Assembly: GCA_947628425.1 (NCBI GenBank)
Contig: CANQZV010000005.1
Span: 1-38,631 of the forward strand
From: an uncultured Clostridia bacterium
Lineage (GTDB): Bacteria > Bacillota > Clostridia > TANB77 > CAG-508
Length of the DNA: 38,631 nt
Reading direction: 5' to 3'
Shown here: positions 8,216 through 18,212 of the stretch, one piece after another
Layout of the letters: each line of letters starts with the position of its first letter
Numbering within the stretch: the stretch's first letter is position 1
The notes under the pieces: model-generated
What the model was told of the DNA's origin: nothing
The model's input: the letters and a program-made list of their open reading frames with translations, nothing else
Databases searched by the model: none
Made by a program: the position numbers and the translations under genes

Positions 8216-10264
8216 TTATATTTCTATTCGTGTTTCTAGCTTTTTTTCTATTATTCTTTTTAAATTTTTATTTTTATCTTTTTCTAATAATGGATCGTCT
8301 TCTAATATCTTAATAGAGGCACTTTGTACTAGTTTTAAAAGTTTTATATCTTCAAATAGATTTGCTATTTTAAATTCTGGAATCCCATGTTGCTTTGTTC
8401 CAAAAAATTCTCCTGAACCTCTTAATTCCAAATCTTTTTCAGATATAATAAATCCATCATTTGTATTTTGCATTACTTGCATACGTTTTCTAATAATTTC
8501 TGAACTTCCCTGATATTTTAAAATACAATATGATTTGTATTCTCCTCTTCCTACTCTACCTCTTAATTGGTGAAGCTGTGCCAACCCAAACCTTTCGGCA
8601 TTTTCAATTATCATAATATTTGCATTAGGTACATCAACTCCAACCTCAATAACTGTAGTTGATATTAAAATATCTATATTTCCATCTTTAAAGCTTTGCA
8701 TAATTTCGTCTTTCTCTTTTGGTTTCATCTTTCCATGTAAGTATTCTACTCTATATTCTTTGAAAATATCTGTTTTATATTTTTCTGCAAGTTCCATAAC
8801 AGACTTTGCTTCTATTTCTTCACTTTCTTCTACCAAAGGACATACAATGTAAGCTTGTCTACCCTCATTTATTTGCTTTTTTACAAAGTTATTAACTCTT
8901 TCTTCCATTGTTTTCTTTACAGCATATGTATCTATTTTTTTTCTATTTGGTGGAAGTTCATCTATAATAGAAATATCTAAGTCTCCGTATAGAATTAAAG
9001 CTAATGTTCGTGGTATTGGTGTAGCTGTCATTACTAATACATCTGGATTCTTACCCTTTGAAACTATTGTACTTCTTTGCCTAACACCAAACCTATGTTG
9101 TTCATCTGTTACTACTAGTCCAAGATTATTAAATATAACATTTTCTTCTAATAAAGAATGTGTTCCAATAATAATATCAATTTCACCATTTTTTAATTTT
9201 TCTAAAATTTCTTCTTTTTTCTTCTTTGGAGTATTTCCTAATAATAATTCACATTTTATATTATATTTTGATAATATATTTGTGAAATTTTTTAAATGCT
9301 GTGTTGCAAGTATAGAGGTTGGAGCCATCATCGCCATTTGATAACCGCATTTTACTGCTTTATATGCTGCAATTATAGATACTATTGTCTTTCCAGATCC
9401 AACATCTCCCTGCAATAATCTGTTCATAGCTTTAGAACTTTCCATATCTTTATCTATTTCTTCTAAAACTTTTAATTGTGCTTTTGTAAGTTTAAAAGGT
9501 AAATTATTTATAACATCTGACATATTCACAGATTTACTAAATTGAATTCCTTCTTCTAAGTTCTTATATTTATTTTTAAGACTTAAAAGCAATAATTGCA
9601 TTGTTAATAATTCTTCAAAAGCTAGTCTATTTCTAGCTTTTGAAAAATTACTAAATTCTTTTGGAAAATGAATTTGTTCTATTGCTTCCTTTAATTCTAT
9701 TAAATTGTATTCTCTTAATATATATTCTGGTAATGTTTCTTCTATTTTATCTTTATATAATTTTAAACCATTTTCAATAATTTGCCTAATTGTATTTTGC
9801 GATAATTGATAAGTTAAAGGATAAATTGGAATTATTTTTCCTGTATTTTTATTTTTTCCCTCAATATCGTATACAGGAGAAATCATTTCAGTTATACCAA
9901 TTTTTTTGTTTATTCTACCATAGAAAAAGTATGTTTCTCCCATTTTGAACATATTTTTTAAATAAGACTGATTATACCAAATTAATTCACATGAGTCTGT
10001 TTCATCTCTTACAATTAATTTATATATTGTCATATTTCTTCTGTAAGTTCTAATTTCTCTTATTCTAGATGTAACAATACCTTTAATTAAGCATTCTTCA
10101 TTGTTTTCAGTTTCAGATATTTTTTTTGGTTTACTTCTGTCTTCATAATCTCTAGGATAATAAGTAATTAAATCTTCTAAATTAAATATGTTTAATTTAT
10201 TAAGTAATTTTACTCTATTTGGACCAACACCTTTTACAAATTTAACATCATCTGTTAATTCCAT
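8216..10264 (-). CDS. recG: ATP-dependent DNA helicase RecG
   Basis: RecG reverses stalled replication forks and migrates Holliday-type branches. The 682-residue protein has the N-terminal OB wedge domain that binds branched DNA, beginning with VKFVKGVGPNRVKLLNKL. Then come the superfamily 2 helicase motifs: Walker A LLQGDVGSGKT near residue 290, Walker B box VTDEQHRFGVRQR, motif III VMTATPIPRTLAL, motif V ISTTVIEVGVDVPNA and motif VI QLRGRVGRG. The C-terminal GSGEFFGTKQHG segment is typical. The length is normal. The ribosome binding site is AAGGAGA with the ATG at 10264. The promoter just upstream contains an inverted repeat, described separately. Confidence 0.96.
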   Translation of the reverse strand: MELTDDVKFVKGVGPNRVKLLNKLNIFNLEDLITYYPRDYEDRSKPKKISETENNEECLIKGIVTSRIREIRTYRRNMTIYKLIVRDETDSCELIWYNQSYLKNMFKMGETYFFYGRINKKIGITEMISPVYDIEGKNKNTGKIIPIYPLTYQLSQNTIRQIIENGLKLYKDKIEETLPEYILREYNLIELKEAIEQIHFPKEFSNFSKARNRLAFEELLTMQLLLLSLKNKYKNLEEGIQFSKSVNMSDVINNLPFKLTKAQLKVLEEIDKDMESSKAMNRLLQGDVGSGKTIVSIIAAYKAVKCGYQMAMMAPTSILATQHLKNFTNILSKYNIKCELLLGNTPKKKKEEILEKLKNGEIDIIIGTHSLLEENVIFNNLGLVVTDEQHRFGVRQRSTIVSKGKNPDVLVMTATPIPRTLALILYGDLDISIIDELPPNRKKIDTYAVKKTMEERVNNFVKKQINEGRQAYIVCPLVEESEEIEAKSVMELAEKYKTDIFKEYRVEYLHGKMKPKEKDEIMQSFKDGNIDILISTTVIEVGVDVPNANIMIIENAERFGLAQLHQLRGRVGRGEYKSYCILKYQGSSEIIRKRMQVMQNTNDGFIISEKDLELRGSGEFFGTKQHGIPEFKIANLFEDIKLLKLVQSASIKILEDDPLLEKDKNKNLKRIIEKKLETRIEI

Positions 10265-10325
10265 TAAACTTTCTCCTTAATTCTTATTTTATGTATACAT
10301 GTTATTATGAAATATTTACTTTTCT

Positions 10326-10354
10326 ATAATATCATATTTAGTATGATATGTTAA
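10326..10354 (-). promoter_or_regulatory. recG promoter
   Basis: Minus strand: -35 TTAACA (10349-10354), 17-base spacer, -10 TATTAT (10326-10331) preceded by TGA. It follows directly after the rpsR terminator, so recG is probably transcribed independently of the rpsF operon. Confidence 0.6.
10329..10349. repeat. operator-like inverted repeat inside the recG promoter
   Basis: The 8-base arms ATATCATA (10329-10336) and TATGATAT (10342-10349) are perfectly complementary, separated by 5 bases. They fill the promoter spacer and overlap the edges of both hexamers. This is where a dimeric repressor would sit, but AT-rich DNA can also give such a repeat by chance. Confidence 0.45.
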
Positions 10355-10360
10355 CGATTT

Positions 10361-10392
10361 TAAAAAAATACTAGAGTAAAAACTCTAGTATT
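10361..10392 (-). terminator. rho-independent terminator of rpsF-ssb-rpsR
   Basis: Perfect 11-base stem AATACTAGAGT (10367-10377) against ACTCTAGTATT (10382-10392), with a 4-base loop and a run of seven or more Ts on the minus strand. One arm overlaps the rpsR stop codon. Confidence 0.92.
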
Positions 10393-10669
10393 AATTTTGA
10401 GTATATGGCAATATAGCAATATGTCTTGCTCTTTTTACTGCTAATGTAATATCTCTTTGATGTTTAGCACATGCTCCTGTTGCTCTTCTTGGTAAGATTT
10501 TACCTTTTTCATTAATGAATTTTTTTAATTGTTCAGCATTTTTATAATCTAATACTAAATCTTTATTAGCACATAAAGCACATACTTTTTTTCTTACTTT
10601 TCTGAATTTTGGATTATAATCCTCATCATTATTTCTATTATTTTTTCTATTTTGCTTTTTATCAGCCAT
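10391..10669 (-). CDS. rpsR: 30S ribosomal protein S18
   Basis: Small-subunit protein that pairs with S6 on the platform of the 30S subunit. The product is 92 residues: a basic, disordered N-terminus ([13 protein letters not shown]), then the S18 core with [24 protein letters not shown] and [11 protein letters not shown]. The cysteines and histidine in CxxC and CAKH suggest the zinc-binding form of S18. The start is ATG at 10669, preceded by AAAGGGGGG; the in-frame extension upstream lacks a good site and would overlap ssb. It is the third gene of the standard rpsF-ssb-rpsR operon and ends in a strong terminator. Confidence 0.96.
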   Translation of the reverse strand: MADKKQNRKNNRNNDEDYNPKFRKVRKKVCALCANKDLVLDYKNAEQLKKFINEKGKILPRRATGACAKHQRDITLAVKRARHIAILPYTQN

Positions 10670-10685
10670 TTTATTTTTCCCCCCT

Positions 10686-11108
10686 TTAGAATGGTAGGTC
10701 ATCATCTGAAGTTACTTCAAATTCTGGACTTGAACTTGCTACATTATTTCCAAATGTATTTTCAAAATTAGAACTGTCTGTTCCATCCCTCTTGCTATCT
10801 GCAAAATATGCTTCTTCAGCAACTACTTCTGTTACATAATGTTTTTGTCCTTGTTCATCATCCCAATTTCTAACTTGTAGTCTTCCTATAATTCCTACTT
10901 GTTGTCCCTTTTTAAAATATTTACTACAGAATTCCCCTAATTTGCTCCAAGCTACAATATTTATAAAATCTGCTTGTCTTTCTTCTCCTTGTCTTACGAA
11001 TCTTCTATTAACAGCTATACTAAAACTTGCAACTAATGTGTTATTTGTTTGAGTATATCTAACTTCTGGATCTCTTGTTAATCTTCCCATTAAAATTACT
11101 TTATTCAT
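10686..11108 (-). CDS. ssb: single-stranded DNA-binding protein
   Basis: Coats single-stranded DNA during replication and repair and recruits partners through its C-terminal tip. The 140-residue protein has one OB fold ([20 protein letters not shown] to about residue 105), a short low-complexity linker, and the acidic partner-binding tail ending DDDLPF. RecG, RecJ and the replication machinery are known to contact this tail; recG and recJ happen to lie nearby. The ribosome binding site is AAGGAGA. It sits between rpsF (25-base gap) and rpsR (16-base gap). Confidence 0.97.
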   Translation of the reverse strand: MNKVILMGRLTRDPEVRYTQTNNTLVASFSIAVNRRFVRQGEERQADFINIVAWSKLGEFCSKYFKKGQQVGIIGRLQVRNWDDEQGQKHYVTEVVAEEAYFADSKRDGTDSSNFENTFGNNVASSSPEFEVTSDDDLPF

Positions 11109-11133
11109 ATTTTTTCTCCTTATTTTAGGTTAA

Positions 11134-11418
11134 TTAATCTTCTTTTTTTACTGTAATAAACTTAATAACATTATCTTCAATTCTGTAATTTCTTTCAAGT
11201 TCAGCTATTAGTTCAGGTTTTGCATTGAAATTAAATATTACATAATATCCTTCTTTATTTTTATTAATTTCGTATGCTAATTTTTTGTTACCTAATTCTT
11301 CTACTGAATCTACTTTACCTTCATTATTAATTATATCTGTAAATTTTTGTATTAATGCCTTAATACCCGCTTCATCTACAGATGGATTAATAATGATAAC
11401 ACTTTCGTATTTACTCAT
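11134..11418 (-). CDS. rpsF: 30S ribosomal protein S6
   Basis: The 94-residue product MSKYESVIIINPSVDE...VIKFITVKKED is S6 over its whole length, with the usual ferredoxin-like fold segments GIKALIQKFTDIIN and KKLAYEINKNKEGYYVIFNF. The start is ATG at 11418, 7 bases after AAGGAGG; an in-frame GTG at 11427 lies within that site. It is the first gene of rpsF-ssb-rpsR and has its own promoter at 11502-11530. The S6:S18 complex represses this operon through a leader RNA in many bacteria; I looked for the conserved CCG-containing leader motif and did not find a convincing one. The leader does contain a short stem (ACTCACTT with AAGTGGGT) shortly before the ribosome binding site. Confidence 0.96.
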   Translation of the reverse strand: MSKYESVIIINPSVDEAGIKALIQKFTDIINNEGKVDSVEELGNKKLAYEINKNKEGYYVIFNFNAKPELIAELERNYRIEDNVIKFITVKKED

Positions 11419-11472
11419 TATTTTCACCTCCTTATGGATAATAACCCACTTTTATTTAAGTGAGTAAGGAAC

Positions 11473-11501
11473 GAAAAAGCAATGTTTTTTCGAACATTGC
11501 T
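11473..11501 (-). terminator. terminator hairpin overlapping the rpsF transcription start
   Basis: Nine-base stem AGCAATGTT (11478-11486) against AACATTGCT (11493-11501) with a 6-base loop, followed on the minus strand by TTTTTCG. The distal arm touches the rpsF -10 box, so transcripts arriving from the TPR-like gene contain the whole hairpin, while transcripts starting at the rpsF promoter should lack much of its first arm. Confidence 0.6.
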
Positions 11502-11530
11502 ATTATACTATATTTTTATTAATTTTGCAA
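11502..11530 (-). promoter_or_regulatory. rpsF-ssb-rpsR promoter
   Basis: Minus strand: -35 TTGCAA (11525-11530), 17-base spacer, perfect -10 TATAAT (11502-11507) preceded by TAG. The leader to the rpsF start is about 75 bases. Confidence 0.8.
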
Positions 11531-11585
11531 GCATAAAAATTAGATTTTAACAATTTTTGTAATTTTACTGTAAAATATAAATATA

Positions 11586-12002
11586 CTATCTTTCTTTTTC
11601 ATTTTTTAATAATTCTAAAATTGAATATATAAATTCCTGTGAGTCTTTATCTTCTTTTGACATTAAAATTAATTGTTTTATAAAATCATTACTATCTGGA
11701 TATTTTTCTAATCCTTGGTATGCCCATAATATTGCATCATCTAAATTGCCTTCACTTTTTTCAATATTAATTAATTGTCTATAAGCTGTGTAATTTTGAA
11801 AATCATTAATTAAAGAAAGAAGCTCTTGCCTTGCCTCTTCTATTCTATTTGCTTTAAAATATGCAAAGGCTAATAAATTTCTTGCATTTATTGCTTTTCT
11901 AGGTGAATCGCTATATTTTTTTATTTCTTCTTTATAACTTTTTATAAGTTCTTCATATTTTGATTTACTATTATCTTGAGATAAATTTTTTATTTCATCC
12001 AT
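11586..12002 (-). CDS. TPR-like helical repeat protein
   Basis: A 138-residue soluble protein made of helical pairs. ARNLLAFAYFKANRIEEARQ and AILWAYQGLEKYPDSNDF look like tetratricopeptide repeats, which usually act as protein-binding scaffolds. There is no signal peptide, enzymatic motif or membrane segment. ATG at 12002 (MDEIKNL) is preferred because AGGAAG lies 8 bases upstream; the ATG at 12008 is only two bases from that site. It has its own promoter, and its transcript would run into the hairpin at 11473-11501, so it is probably monocistronic. Its role is unknown. Confidence 0.72.
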   Translation of the reverse strand: MDEIKNLSQDNSKSKYEELIKSYKEEIKKYSDSPRKAINARNLLAFAYFKANRIEEARQELLSLINDFQNYTAYRQLINIEKSEGNLDDAILWAYQGLEKYPDSNDFIKQLILMSKEDKDSQEFIYSILELLKNEKER

Positions 12003-12036
12003 TTTCATTTCTTCCTTTTTTTATCTATTAGATAAT

Positions 12037-12065
12037 ATTATATCATAATTATGGTAACTTTACAA
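12037..12065 (-). promoter_or_regulatory. promoter of the TPR-like gene
   Basis: Minus strand: -35 TTGTAA (12060-12065), 17-base spacer, perfect -10 TATAAT (12037-12042) preceded by TGA. It lies between the M20D gene stop and the TPR-like start. Confidence 0.7.
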
Positions 12066-12088
12066 GTGTTTTTTCCATTTTATGTAAT

Positions 12089-13234
12089 TTATTTTATGTT
12101 AAATAGATATTTTTTTACAATTTCATATAATACTTGTACTCCTATTAATATAGCTTTTTCACTTACAATGTAATCTTCACTATGTTGTGGTGCTTTATTT
12201 TCTCCTTTATTTCCAATAAAAATATATGCTCCTGGTTTTTCATTCAAGAAGAAAGAAAAATCTTCTGAACACATTGTTTTATAGTTTTTTACGACATTAT
12301 CTTTTCCTACAATTTTTTCTGATATTTTTATAATATTTTCTGTTTCTGCTTTAGAATTAATAACAGCAGGAAAACCAGATGCGAATTCTATTTGTACAGT
12401 TCCGCCCATGCTTTGTGATATATTTTCCGCAATTTGTTTTATTCTTTTTACAATATCTTTCCTTAATTCATTATTAAATGTTCTGCAAATTCCCTTTAGT
12501 TTCACTTCATCTGGAATTACGTTATTAGTGTTTCCCCCATTAATTGCCGTGATTCCTATAACTGCTGTTTCATTTGGATTAATATTTCTGCTAACTATAG
12601 ATTGTAATGCTATTGTAATTGAGCTTGCAATATATATTGGATCTATACATTTTTCTGGTATAGCAGCATGACCACCTTTTCCAATTACTTTTATATTAAA
12701 TGGATCTGTTGATGCCATAACAGCTCCTTCTTTTATAGCAATTTTACCTTCATCTATTTCACTCCAAACATGTAGAGCAAAAACTTTATCAACATCTGGA
12801 TTTTTTAATACTCCTTCATTTATCATTGGTTTTGCTCCACCTTTTCCTTCTTCTGCTGGTTGAAATAATAGTTTAACATGTCCTTTTATTTTATCTTTAT
12901 TATTAATTAGTATTTGAGCAAGCGACAACAATATTGTCATATGTGCATCGTGTCCACATGTGTGTTTTACTCTATGGTTTTCATCCATTACTACTGCATC
13001 CATGTCTGCTCTAAATAATATACATTCTCCTTTTTCCGTTCCCTCAAATTCTGCTACTACTCCAGTTTTTGCAATATTTGTTTTTATATTTTTATATCCC
13101 ATTTCTTTTAGTCTTTTTATAATATATTCTGATGTTTTTATTTCTTTAAATTCTTCTTCTGGATGATTCCATAAAAATTTTTTATCATTTCTCATTTTCA
13201 ATAATAAATCGCTAATACATTTATCTATATTCAT
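12089..13234 (-). CDS. M20D family amidohydrolase, possible N-acyl-diaminopimelate deacylase
   Basis: Zinc or manganese peptidase-fold hydrolase that removes an acyl group from an amino acid. The 381-residue protein has the M20D metal-ligand motif HTCGHDAH (91-98) and the catalytic glutamate pair in PAEEGKGG (from 126). Further motifs are GKGGHAAIPEKCIDP in the dimerisation (lid) domain and CSEDFSFF with APQHSEDY near the end. This subfamily includes N-acetyl-diaminopimelate deacetylase, hippurate hydrolase and auxin-conjugate hydrolases. It lies immediately downstream of dapD on the same strand, which suggests that it removes the acyl group added by DapD. That assignment rests on context, as M20D is not the usual DapE family. 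The ribosome binding site is GGAGG. Confidence 0.85.
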   Translation of the reverse strand: MNIDKCISDLLLKMRNDKKFLWNHPEEEFKEIKTSEYIIKRLKEMGYKNIKTNIAKTGVVAEFEGTEKGECILFRADMDAVVMDENHRVKHTCGHDAHMTILLSLAQILINNKDKIKGHVKLLFQPAEEGKGGAKPMINEGVLKNPDVDKVFALHVWSEIDEGKIAIKEGAVMASTDPFNIKVIGKGGHAAIPEKCIDPIYIASSITIALQSIVSRNINPNETAVIGITAINGGNTNNVIPDEVKLKGICRTFNNELRKDIVKRIKQIAENISQSMGGTVQIEFASGFPAVINSKAETENIIKISEKIVGKDNVVKNYKTMCSEDFSFFLNEKPGAYIFIGNKGENKAPQHSEDYIVSEKAILIGVQVLYEIVKKYLFNIK

Positions 13235-13259
13235 TAAAATATCCTCCTATATTTTTTTT

Positions 13260-13291
13260 AATCCCCTTAACATATGTTAAGGGGATTTTTT
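13260..13291 (+). terminator. terminator-type hairpin oriented for the plus strand
   Basis: A perfect 28-base palindrome (13260-13287), each arm reading AATCCCCTTAACAT. On the plus strand it is followed by a T-run (13286-13291); on the minus strand, the direction of all genes here, it is followed by a run of As and then the ribosome binding site of the M20D gene. It would stop antisense transcripts, or act in the dapD-M20D mRNA as a stable stem. Confidence 0.6.
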
Positions 13292-13311
13292 CTAGTATAG
13301 TTAATAATTAT

Positions 13312-14100
13312 TCATCTTAATGAATCTTCTAATTCTACTTTTCCACCATATTTTAAAATTAGTGGTGTATTAATTGCTAACTTAACGTCAAAGTTAGATT
13401 CTTTTGATCTTGTTCCAGGAACTACAACCGCTCCTTTAGGAATAATTAACTGTCCTTTTTCATTGGGTACAATTACTTTTTCATTGCACAAGTCATAAAT
13501 TGGGGTACTTCCTGTAATTGTAACACCTGCCGCAATAATAGCTTTCTCTTGCACAATTGCACCTTCTGTAATGGTACAACTTGCTCCAATAAAAGCATTA
13601 TCTTCAATAATAACAGGATATGCTCCTACAGGCTCCAATACACCGCCTATAACTGTTCCAGCACCAATATGCACATTTTTTCCAATTTGCGCACATGAAC
13701 CAACTAAAGCAAGAGAATCTACCATAGAACCTTCATCAATATATGCTCCTATGTTTGTATAACATGGTGGCATAAAAGTTACTCCTGGTCCTATATATAC
13801 TCCATCTCTAATAGATGTTGTTGTAGCGACTGTTCTTACCTTTTCACTAATAGTAATTTTTCTGTCGCCCATGGTATCTTTGTCAATATAGCCTGCATCA
13901 AATTTAACAATTTTACCATATCTAAATCCAAGTAATATAAATTCTTTTACCCATTTGTTAATAATCCATTCTTCATTTATCTTTTCAGCCACTCTAATTT
14001 TTCCACAATTTAGTTCTTCTTTAAATTCTGTCCACATAGGCAATATTTCTTCTCTTGTTGCATTTTCCTTTTTTAGGAATTTTTGAAACTTTGTTGTCAT
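13312..14100 (-). CDS. dapD: 2,3,4,5-tetrahydropyridine-2,6-dicarboxylate N-succinyltransferase (DapD-type)
   Basis: Acylates tetrahydrodipicolinate in the diaminopimelate/lysine pathway. The 262-residue protein has the DapD helical N-terminal domain (LNCGKIRVAEKINEEWIINK) followed by the left-handed beta-helix of hexapeptide repeats. Characteristic segments are VYIGPGVTFMPPCYTNIGAY, DEGSMVDSLALVGSCAQIGK and GGVLEP-type motifs. This is the DapD (succinyl) architecture, not the shorter DapH acetyltransferase typical of Bacillus, although acyl-group preference cannot be read from sequence alone. The ribosome binding site is GGAGGT. It is followed by the M20D amidohydrolase gene. The 158 bases upstream hold no clear lysine riboswitch and no convincing promoter. 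Confidence 0.88.
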   Translation of the reverse strand: MTTKFQKFLKKENATREEILPMWTEFKEELNCGKIRVAEKINEEWIINKWVKEFILLGFRYGKIVKFDAGYIDKDTMGDRKITISEKVRTVATTTSIRDGVYIGPGVTFMPPCYTNIGAYIDEGSMVDSLALVGSCAQIGKNVHIGAGTVIGGVLEPVGAYPVIIEDNAFIGASCTITEGAIVQEKAIIAAGVTITGSTPIYDLCNEKVIVPNEKGQLIIPKGAVVVPGTRSKESNFDVKLAINTPLILKYGGKVELEDSLR

Positions 14101-14258
14101 TTCTATACCTCCGTGTAATATGAATGGTTAATTGTTACAAAACTATACTAGAAAATAGAATACTTGTATACTTATTAATGTATTCGGCTGAAAAATTAAA
14201 TATTCATACTATTTTTATTTTATGATAAATTTTTAACAATTATTAATTTTACATATAA

Positions 14259-14513
14259 TTATATATTTTTATCTTCTACTATTCCTATACGATATTCAAT
14301 ATCTGTAGAATACGCAAATATTTCCTTTAATCTTTTTCGTGTAATAATAGATACTCTTGGTTGTGGATTTTTTTCATCATAATTTACTAATTCTTGGGTG
14401 TAACAGTTTGTTGTTGTTTTGTAAATTAAATATCTATTTTTTACAAAAGTTAAATAAATTTGAAATCCTTTATTTAAATCTTGTTCAAACTGCTTAAAAG
14501 TATAGTTATCCAT
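14259..14513 (-). CDS. small conserved-looking protein downstream of ligA, function unknown
   Basis: 84 residues, soluble, with no recognisable domain. It is rich in aromatic residues (FQIYLTFVKNRYLIYKTT) and has a basic stretch ITRKRLKEIF near the end; the alternating pattern suggests a small beta-sheet fold. The ribosome binding site GGGAGA lies six bases before the ATG. It starts 12 bases after the ligA stop, so it is almost certainly the last gene of that transcript. No terminator is obvious after it. I do not recognise the family. Confidence 0.65.
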   Translation of the reverse strand: MDNYTFKQFEQDLNKGFQIYLTFVKNRYLIYKTTTNCYTQELVNYDEKNPQPRVSIITRKRLKEIFAYSTDIEYRIGIVEDKNI

Positions 14514-14525
14514 AAATTTTCTCCC

Positions 14526-16544
<2,019 letters not shown>

Positions 16545-16554
16545 TTATTGCAAT

Positions 16555-17160
16555 TTAGCAATTTTTTAGCATATTTTTTCCACCTTTTAAGTAATCATAT
16601 CCAGATATAATTGTTGCAATTATTGAAATTATAAACATAATTGTTGTAATGAAATTAATAAAAAATGGTATAACATCCATATTTATAAACATAAAAGCAC
16701 CAAAAGAGTTTGTATTGTTAATATTAATAAAAGCTAAAATGATGGCAAGCATTTGTGTTACAGTTTTTATTTTTCCCCATTTACTAGCTGCAATTACCTC
16801 TCCATTTTTTTCTACTACAATTAATCTATACCCTGAAACAGCAAATTCTCTCATCATTACAATTACAGGTATCCATGCTGGTAGTAAAGATTTTTCAACT
16901 AAAATTAACATTGCAGTTAATACTAACATTTTGTCTGCAATTGGATCTAAAAATTTACCAAAGTCTGTAATTTGTTTTCTTTTTCTAGCTATGTTTCCAT
17001 CTAATTTATCTGTAATTGAAGCAGTAATAAAAATAATATTCAAAATCCACATTATAATTGAGATATTTAATATCTGTCCTTTAATTGGTAAATATGCCAC
17101 TACAAGCATAACTACAACTAACACAATTCTTAATACTGTTAATTTATTTGGTAAGTTCAT
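16555..17160 (-). CDS. pgsA: CDP-diacylglycerol-glycerol-3-phosphate 3-phosphatidyltransferase
   Basis: Makes phosphatidylglycerol phosphate, the committed step to phosphatidylglycerol. The 201-residue integral membrane enzyme carries the CDP-alcohol phosphotransferase signature: DGNIARKRKQITDFGKFLDP continuing to the final metal-binding aspartate in IADK. It has about five or six hydrophobic segments, and the N-terminus MNLPNKLTVLRI is typical of PgsA. The ribosome binding site is AAAGGAGA. It is placed after galE and before ligA in the long envelope transcript. Phosphatidylglycerol is also the donor for lipoteichoic acid synthesis, so its position fits glycerol-phosphate polymer metabolism. 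Confidence 0.93.
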   Translation of the reverse strand: MNLPNKLTVLRIVLVVVMLVVAYLPIKGQILNISIIMWILNIIFITASITDKLDGNIARKRKQITDFGKFLDPIADKMLVLTAMLILVEKSLLPAWIPVIVMMREFAVSGYRLIVVEKNGEVIAASKWGKIKTVTQMLAIILAFININNTNSFGAFMFINMDVIPFFINFITTIMFIISIIATIISGYDYLKGGKNMLKNC

Positions 17161-17181
17161 AAATTTTTCTCCTTTAAATTT

Positions 17182-18186
17182 TTAATTCATAGCTTCATTT
17201 TTTGTATAATTCCATGAATCTTTACACATTTCCTCTAAAGTTTTTTCTGCTTTCCATCCTAGTTCCTTAAAAGCTTTTGTTGGATCTGCATAGCATTCTG
17301 CTATATCTCCTGGTCTTCTTGGTGCTATTTTATATTTTATTTTTATATTATTTGCTTTTTCAAATGCTTTTACCATTTGTAGTACGGAATATCCAGTTCC
17401 AGTTCCTAAATTATATACCTCTGCTCCATTAAATTTTCTTGCCTTTTCTAAGGCTTTTACATGTCCTTTAGCTAAATCTACTACATGAATATAATCTCTT
17501 ACTCCTGTTCCATCTACTGTTGGGTAATCATTTCCATAAACATTTAAAAATTCTAATTTTCCAATTGCTACTTGATTAATATAAGGCATTAAATTGTTAG
17601 GTATACCTCTTGGGCTTTCACCAATTAGACCACTTTTGTGAGCACCAATTGGATTAAAGTATCTTAATAAAATTGCACAGAATTCTTTATCCGCTATACA
17701 TACATCTCTTAATATTTGTTCTATCATCAACTTTGTACTACCATATGGATTAGTGGTAGATAAAGGAAAATCTTCTTTTATTGGAACTTCTTTGGGCATA
17801 CCATATACAGTTGCTGAAGAACTAAAAATTATTTTCTTACAGTTATATTTTTTCATTAATTCTAATAATACTAATGTTCCAGTAATATTATTATGATAAT
17901 ATTCAACTGGTTTTTCTACTGATTCTCCTACCGCTTTTAAACCTGCAAAATGAATAACTGCTTCTATTTTGTTTTCTATAAATACTTCTTCTAGTTTTTC
18001 TTTGTTTAATAAATCAACTTCATAAAATTTAAAGTCTTTTTCAGTAATCTTTCTTATTTTATTTAAAACCTCTGGTTTACTATTAATGAAATTATCTACA
18101 ATAATAATATCTTCGTTTTCTTCTAATAATTCGACTACTGTATGACTTCCAATAAAGCCTGCACCACCTGTTACTAAAATACTCAT
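17182..18186 (-). CDS. galE: UDP-glucose 4-epimerase (GalE)
   Basis: Interconverts UDP-glucose and UDP-galactose (or the N-acetyl forms). The 334-residue short-chain dehydrogenase fold begins with the NAD-binding motif [11 protein letters not shown]. It has the catalytic serine region SSSATVYG and the YxxxK pair in [12 protein letters not shown]. Substrate-site segments such as [29 protein letters not shown] and [12 protein letters not shown] are standard for GalE. The ribosome binding site is GGGAGG. It directly follows the UDP-sugar pyrophosphorylase gene (26-base gap), so the pair could make and epimerise the UDP-sugar used to decorate the polymer exported by the upstream ABC transporter. 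Confidence 0.95.
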   Translation of the reverse strand: MSILVTGGAGFIGSHTVVELLEENEDIIIVDNFINSKPEVLNKIRKITEKDFKFYEVDLLNKEKLEEVFIENKIEAVIHFAGLKAVGESVEKPVEYYHNNITGTLVLLELMKKYNCKKIIFSSSATVYGMPKEVPIKEDFPLSTTNPYGSTKLMIEQILRDVCIADKEFCAILLRYFNPIGAHKSGLIGESPRGIPNNLMPYINQVAIGKLEFLNVYGNDYPTVDGTGVRDYIHVVDLAKGHVKALEKARKFNGAEVYNLGTGTGYSVLQMVKAFEKANNIKIKYKIAPRRPGDIAECYADPTKAFKELGWKAEKTLEEMCKDSWNYTKNEAMN

Positions 18187-18212
18187 TATATTTCCTCCCT
18201 ATTACTTAAAAA

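Noticed and set aside
11419-11501. S6:S18-binding leader motif upstream of rpsF
   Set aside because: I looked for the conserved CCG-containing loop and could not place it; only a generic short stem is present, so no autoregulatory element is claimed.
14101-14258. Lysine riboswitch or T-box upstream of dapD
   Set aside because: The stretch is only 158 bases, AT-rich, and lacks the conserved helices and the T-box sequence.
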